A stretch of DNA of 10,006 nt, taken from Euperipatoides rowelli (Eukaryota > Onychophora > Udeonychophora > Euonychophora > Peripatopsidae). The stretch is from the NCBI GenBank assembly GCA_003024985.2, contig PXIH01S0012976.1. One strand, written 5' to 3'. Below are positions 8,400 to 10,006 of this stretch, piece by piece. The stretch's first letter is position 1, and the number at the start of each line of letters is the position of its first letter. The position numbers were made by a program, and so were the translations under genes. Under the pieces are notes generated by a model. The model was not told the origin of the DNA. It worked only from the letters and a program-made list of their open reading frames with translations, and did no database searches.

Positions 8400-8580
8400 G
8401 TAATAAGTCAAGGCACTATGGTCATGTGACAACAATCACAGCCACCGAGAGCTTGTACACTTACACCGGGGTTTCATCTACATGCAGAAAAGCTAGTTAA
8501 ATTCCGAGCTGCACAGGAACCAGAGACTTAGGCCATAAAAATGATCAGAGAGGGGAATATCCACCTTTGAGAAGAGTCAA
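8400..8580. other. Mixed-composition intron stretch, possibly a decayed repeat
   Basis: This segment (around GGTCATGTGACAACAATC, CCGAGAGCTTG, CACCGGGGTTTC and GAGAGGGGAATATCC) is more balanced in composition than the flanking intron. It could be a fragment of an inserted repeat such as a SINE. I could not find A/B box promoter motifs, terminal repeats or a protein match, so it is left unassigned. Confidence 0.3.
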
Positions 8581-8794
8581 AAATTAGAATCTTGGAAGAA
8601 TACTTTAACAAAGAATATGTAAATTTTGTTGATAAAATTTACATTTCCTTCGATAATTTTTTTTTTAAAAAAAATTCTGAAATATTAAAAGCATTTTTTT
8701 TTACAAAAATTTTTGATTTAATTGGTTAAAATTTATTATTGATTTCTTATTTTTATTTAACAGAAGTTATTATTATTATTTTTTTTTTTTCAAG

Positions 8795-8910
8795 TTTTAA
8801 AAATGGTTCTTTTACACGGGAAAGAATTCGCAATGAATGTGCTAATGGATTATGGAGTACCTTCAATGAGATGTTAAAACAGACACCGAGAGGAAACAAT
8901 GGAAATATTG
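8795..8910 (+). CDS. XYLB: Xylulose kinase, internal exon after the CNPVD segment (116 nt)
   Basis: The exon starts with T completing the Cys codon and continues FKNGSFTRERIRNE, then CANGLWSTFNEML and PRGNNGNI, ending with the first G of a Gly codon. This matches the animal xylulose kinase segment CFKNGS-REKIRNE ... W-F ... GN-GN-G. Acceptor TCAAG ends at 8794 and donor GTAAGC starts at 8911. Entry phase 2 fits the previous exon; exit is phase 1. No stops or frameshifts. The segment follows the phosphate-loop exon in the C-terminal FGGY domain and is well conserved. The length is again 116 nt, not a multiple of three, so skipping this exon alone would shift the frame. Confidence 0.95.
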
Positions 8911-9106
8911 GTAAGCATATTTTTGTATGTGTGTGTGTTTTTTTTTAAGTCTTTATTTATTTTAAAATTAAGCCAATTTACTAATATATGATTATCATAT
9001 TTTTACCCCCCCCCCCCCATCTCTTGAATATAATAACGAAAACGAGAATTAAATCTGGTATCTTATAAGTAATCTTTCTATTAGAAAACAAAATATCTTA
9101 GAGGAG

Positions 9107-9426
9107 ATGCATGGCATATGCTTACAGGGCCCCACATAGGAGGGGTTGGATGGGGCTATTGTACTGGGGCCCTGTGTGAACAAAATTCATAAGAAACTAC
9201 ATAGTTATGACCAGGGGTGATGAGATGGGGCCGTAGGCCTGGGCAAGGGACCCGTAAGCCAAGCAAAGATCAACAAAATGTCCATACAAACAAAANAAAA
9301 CAAAAAGCTTCCCAAAACTTCACGCACAAGGAGAATCTCGCCAAAAATATGTAAGTGCTCCGCCTGGATTTCAGTCCCGGGGCCCCAGTTAAGATGTATA
9401 GACCCTTTATGCGTATGCTTATGCTT
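9107..9426. mobile_element. Possible small inverted-repeat element, G/C-rich relative to intron
   Basis: The left end 9107-9129 (ATGCATGGCATATGCTTACAGGG) and the reverse complement of 9403-9426 (AAGCATAAGCATACGC then ATAAAGGG) agree at most positions. A second matching block, ACTGGGGCCC, occurs inside each end (about 9163-9172 and the complement of 9381-9390). The interval is far richer in G and C than the intron. It has no coding capacity and one ambiguous base (9296). No clear target-site duplication was found. It may be a decayed non-autonomous DNA element or another repeat type. Confidence 0.45.
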
Positions 9427-9600
9427 TGTTTCATGGTTAAAGCCCTAGAAAAGTTTTGCGAAAAGCACTGACGTGCAACTTGCTCACATCATGCAGAAAG
9501 GATTAAGCAAATTGACAACCAATAAAATTTTTTTTGAAAATTCTTGAAAAGTTTAAGTGAAAGAGTTAATGTATTGCATGAGATCCTATTAATATAAAGT

Positions 9601-9954
9601 GCAGCGAGAAATTTTAGCATGTTTAATTTGGCGTGTTTGGCGTCCAGCACAGATTCGCTAAATTAAAATTAAGCTAAAATTTATTTTTGCAAATATTTCT
9701 TAATGCTAAATTACCTGTTTAATAATATCTTTTGATGTCTTTCTAATGTCCTTTTTCTCTTATAAATTATTGTTTTAATAAAAATAATAAAATGTACAGT
9801 TTTGTACATGAATAACAAAACCCCTTAACTATTTTTGCTGGCCTTATTAAATTTTTTTTTTTTTAAATGCTTAATTTAATATTAGCTTATTTTAATTCCT
9901 ATGTTTTTATAAGGATTGGCTAAATATTATCTTCGCAAAAATTTCTCGCACTGC
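9601..9954. mobile_element. Possible MITE-like element with GCGAGAAATTTT terminal repeats
   Basis: Left GCAGCGAGAAATTTTAGC (9601-9618) is matched by the reverse complement of 9935-9954 (GCAGTGCGAGAAATTTTTGC) with one indel and one substitution. The roughly 310 bp between is AT-rich and non-coding, with CGCTAAATT- and AAAATTTAT-type repeats near the left end. TA-rich sequence flanks both ends but a precise target-site duplication cannot be fixed. A non-autonomous DNA transposon is the simplest reading. Confidence 0.5.
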
Positions 9955-10006
9955 ATATATTTTTAATAAGTAAATGTTAATCTTTTTGTGACATTTGAAT
10001 ATTTTT

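Larger units (their letters stand above)
8911..10006 (+). other. XYLB: XYLB intron, 5' part (phase 1), cut by right edge
   Basis: Begins with donor GTAAGC inside a Gly codon. It contains a C homopolymer (about 9006-9019), two candidate inverted-repeat elements (9107-9426 and 9601-9954) and otherwise AT-rich sequence (9430-9600). The next exon, expected to continue after the GN-GN-G motif of xylulose kinase, is not in the window. Confidence 0.85.

Noticed and set aside
8739-8794. Upstream coding extension or alternative acceptor (CAG at 8761-8763) for the third exon
   Set aside because: It would insert codons from ATT and T runs before the conserved CFKNGS motif and break the phase; the TCAAG acceptor at 8794 restores the exact family sequence.

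Overview
This is an AT-rich, intron-dominated piece of a eukaryotic nuclear genome. Three short exons on the + strand (1049-1089, 4505-4620, 8795-8910) join in frame and encode a continuous stretch of the C-terminal FGGY kinase domain of xylulose kinase (animal XYLB, D-xylulose to D-xylulose 5-phosphate). All splice sites are GT-AG and the codon phases match at each junction. The gene enters from the left and continues past the right edge; neither its start nor its end is here. The transposon and LINE debris, together with long AT-rich introns, suggest an arthropod, possibly an arachnid. The group assignment is an inference from general repeat flavour and is not proven.

Layout. 1-850 lies in the intron before the first visible exon. 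It holds a decayed minus-strand IS630/Tc1/mariner-type transposase whose C-terminal module is tandemly repeated about four times. 1049-1089 is a 41-nt exon. 1090-4504 is an intron with a cluster of adjacent stem-loops (1708-2021), a roughly 500-bp imperfect palindrome (2238-2739) with a 155-bp MITE-like element at its centre (TA on both sides), and a seven-copy ~50-bp minisatellite enclosed by inverted repeats (3278-3918). 4505-4620 is the exon with the GTSD phosphate-loop motif. 4621-8794 is an intron with a pyrimidine-rich tract, a repeat-like patch near 6660-6750, a 14-copy 69-bp minisatellite (about 7031-7963) and, next to it, the 3' tail of a LINE ending in a TTAAA repeat. 8795-8910 is the third exon. 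From 8911 on is intron sequence with two further candidate inverted-repeat elements (9107-9426, 9601-9954).

Functionally there is one host gene fragment; everything else is intronic repeat material. No bacterial-type operon, CRISPR array, tRNA or rRNA was recognised. No complete new gene system is visible. The most unusual structures are the concentric palindrome and the transposase-derived tandem array.
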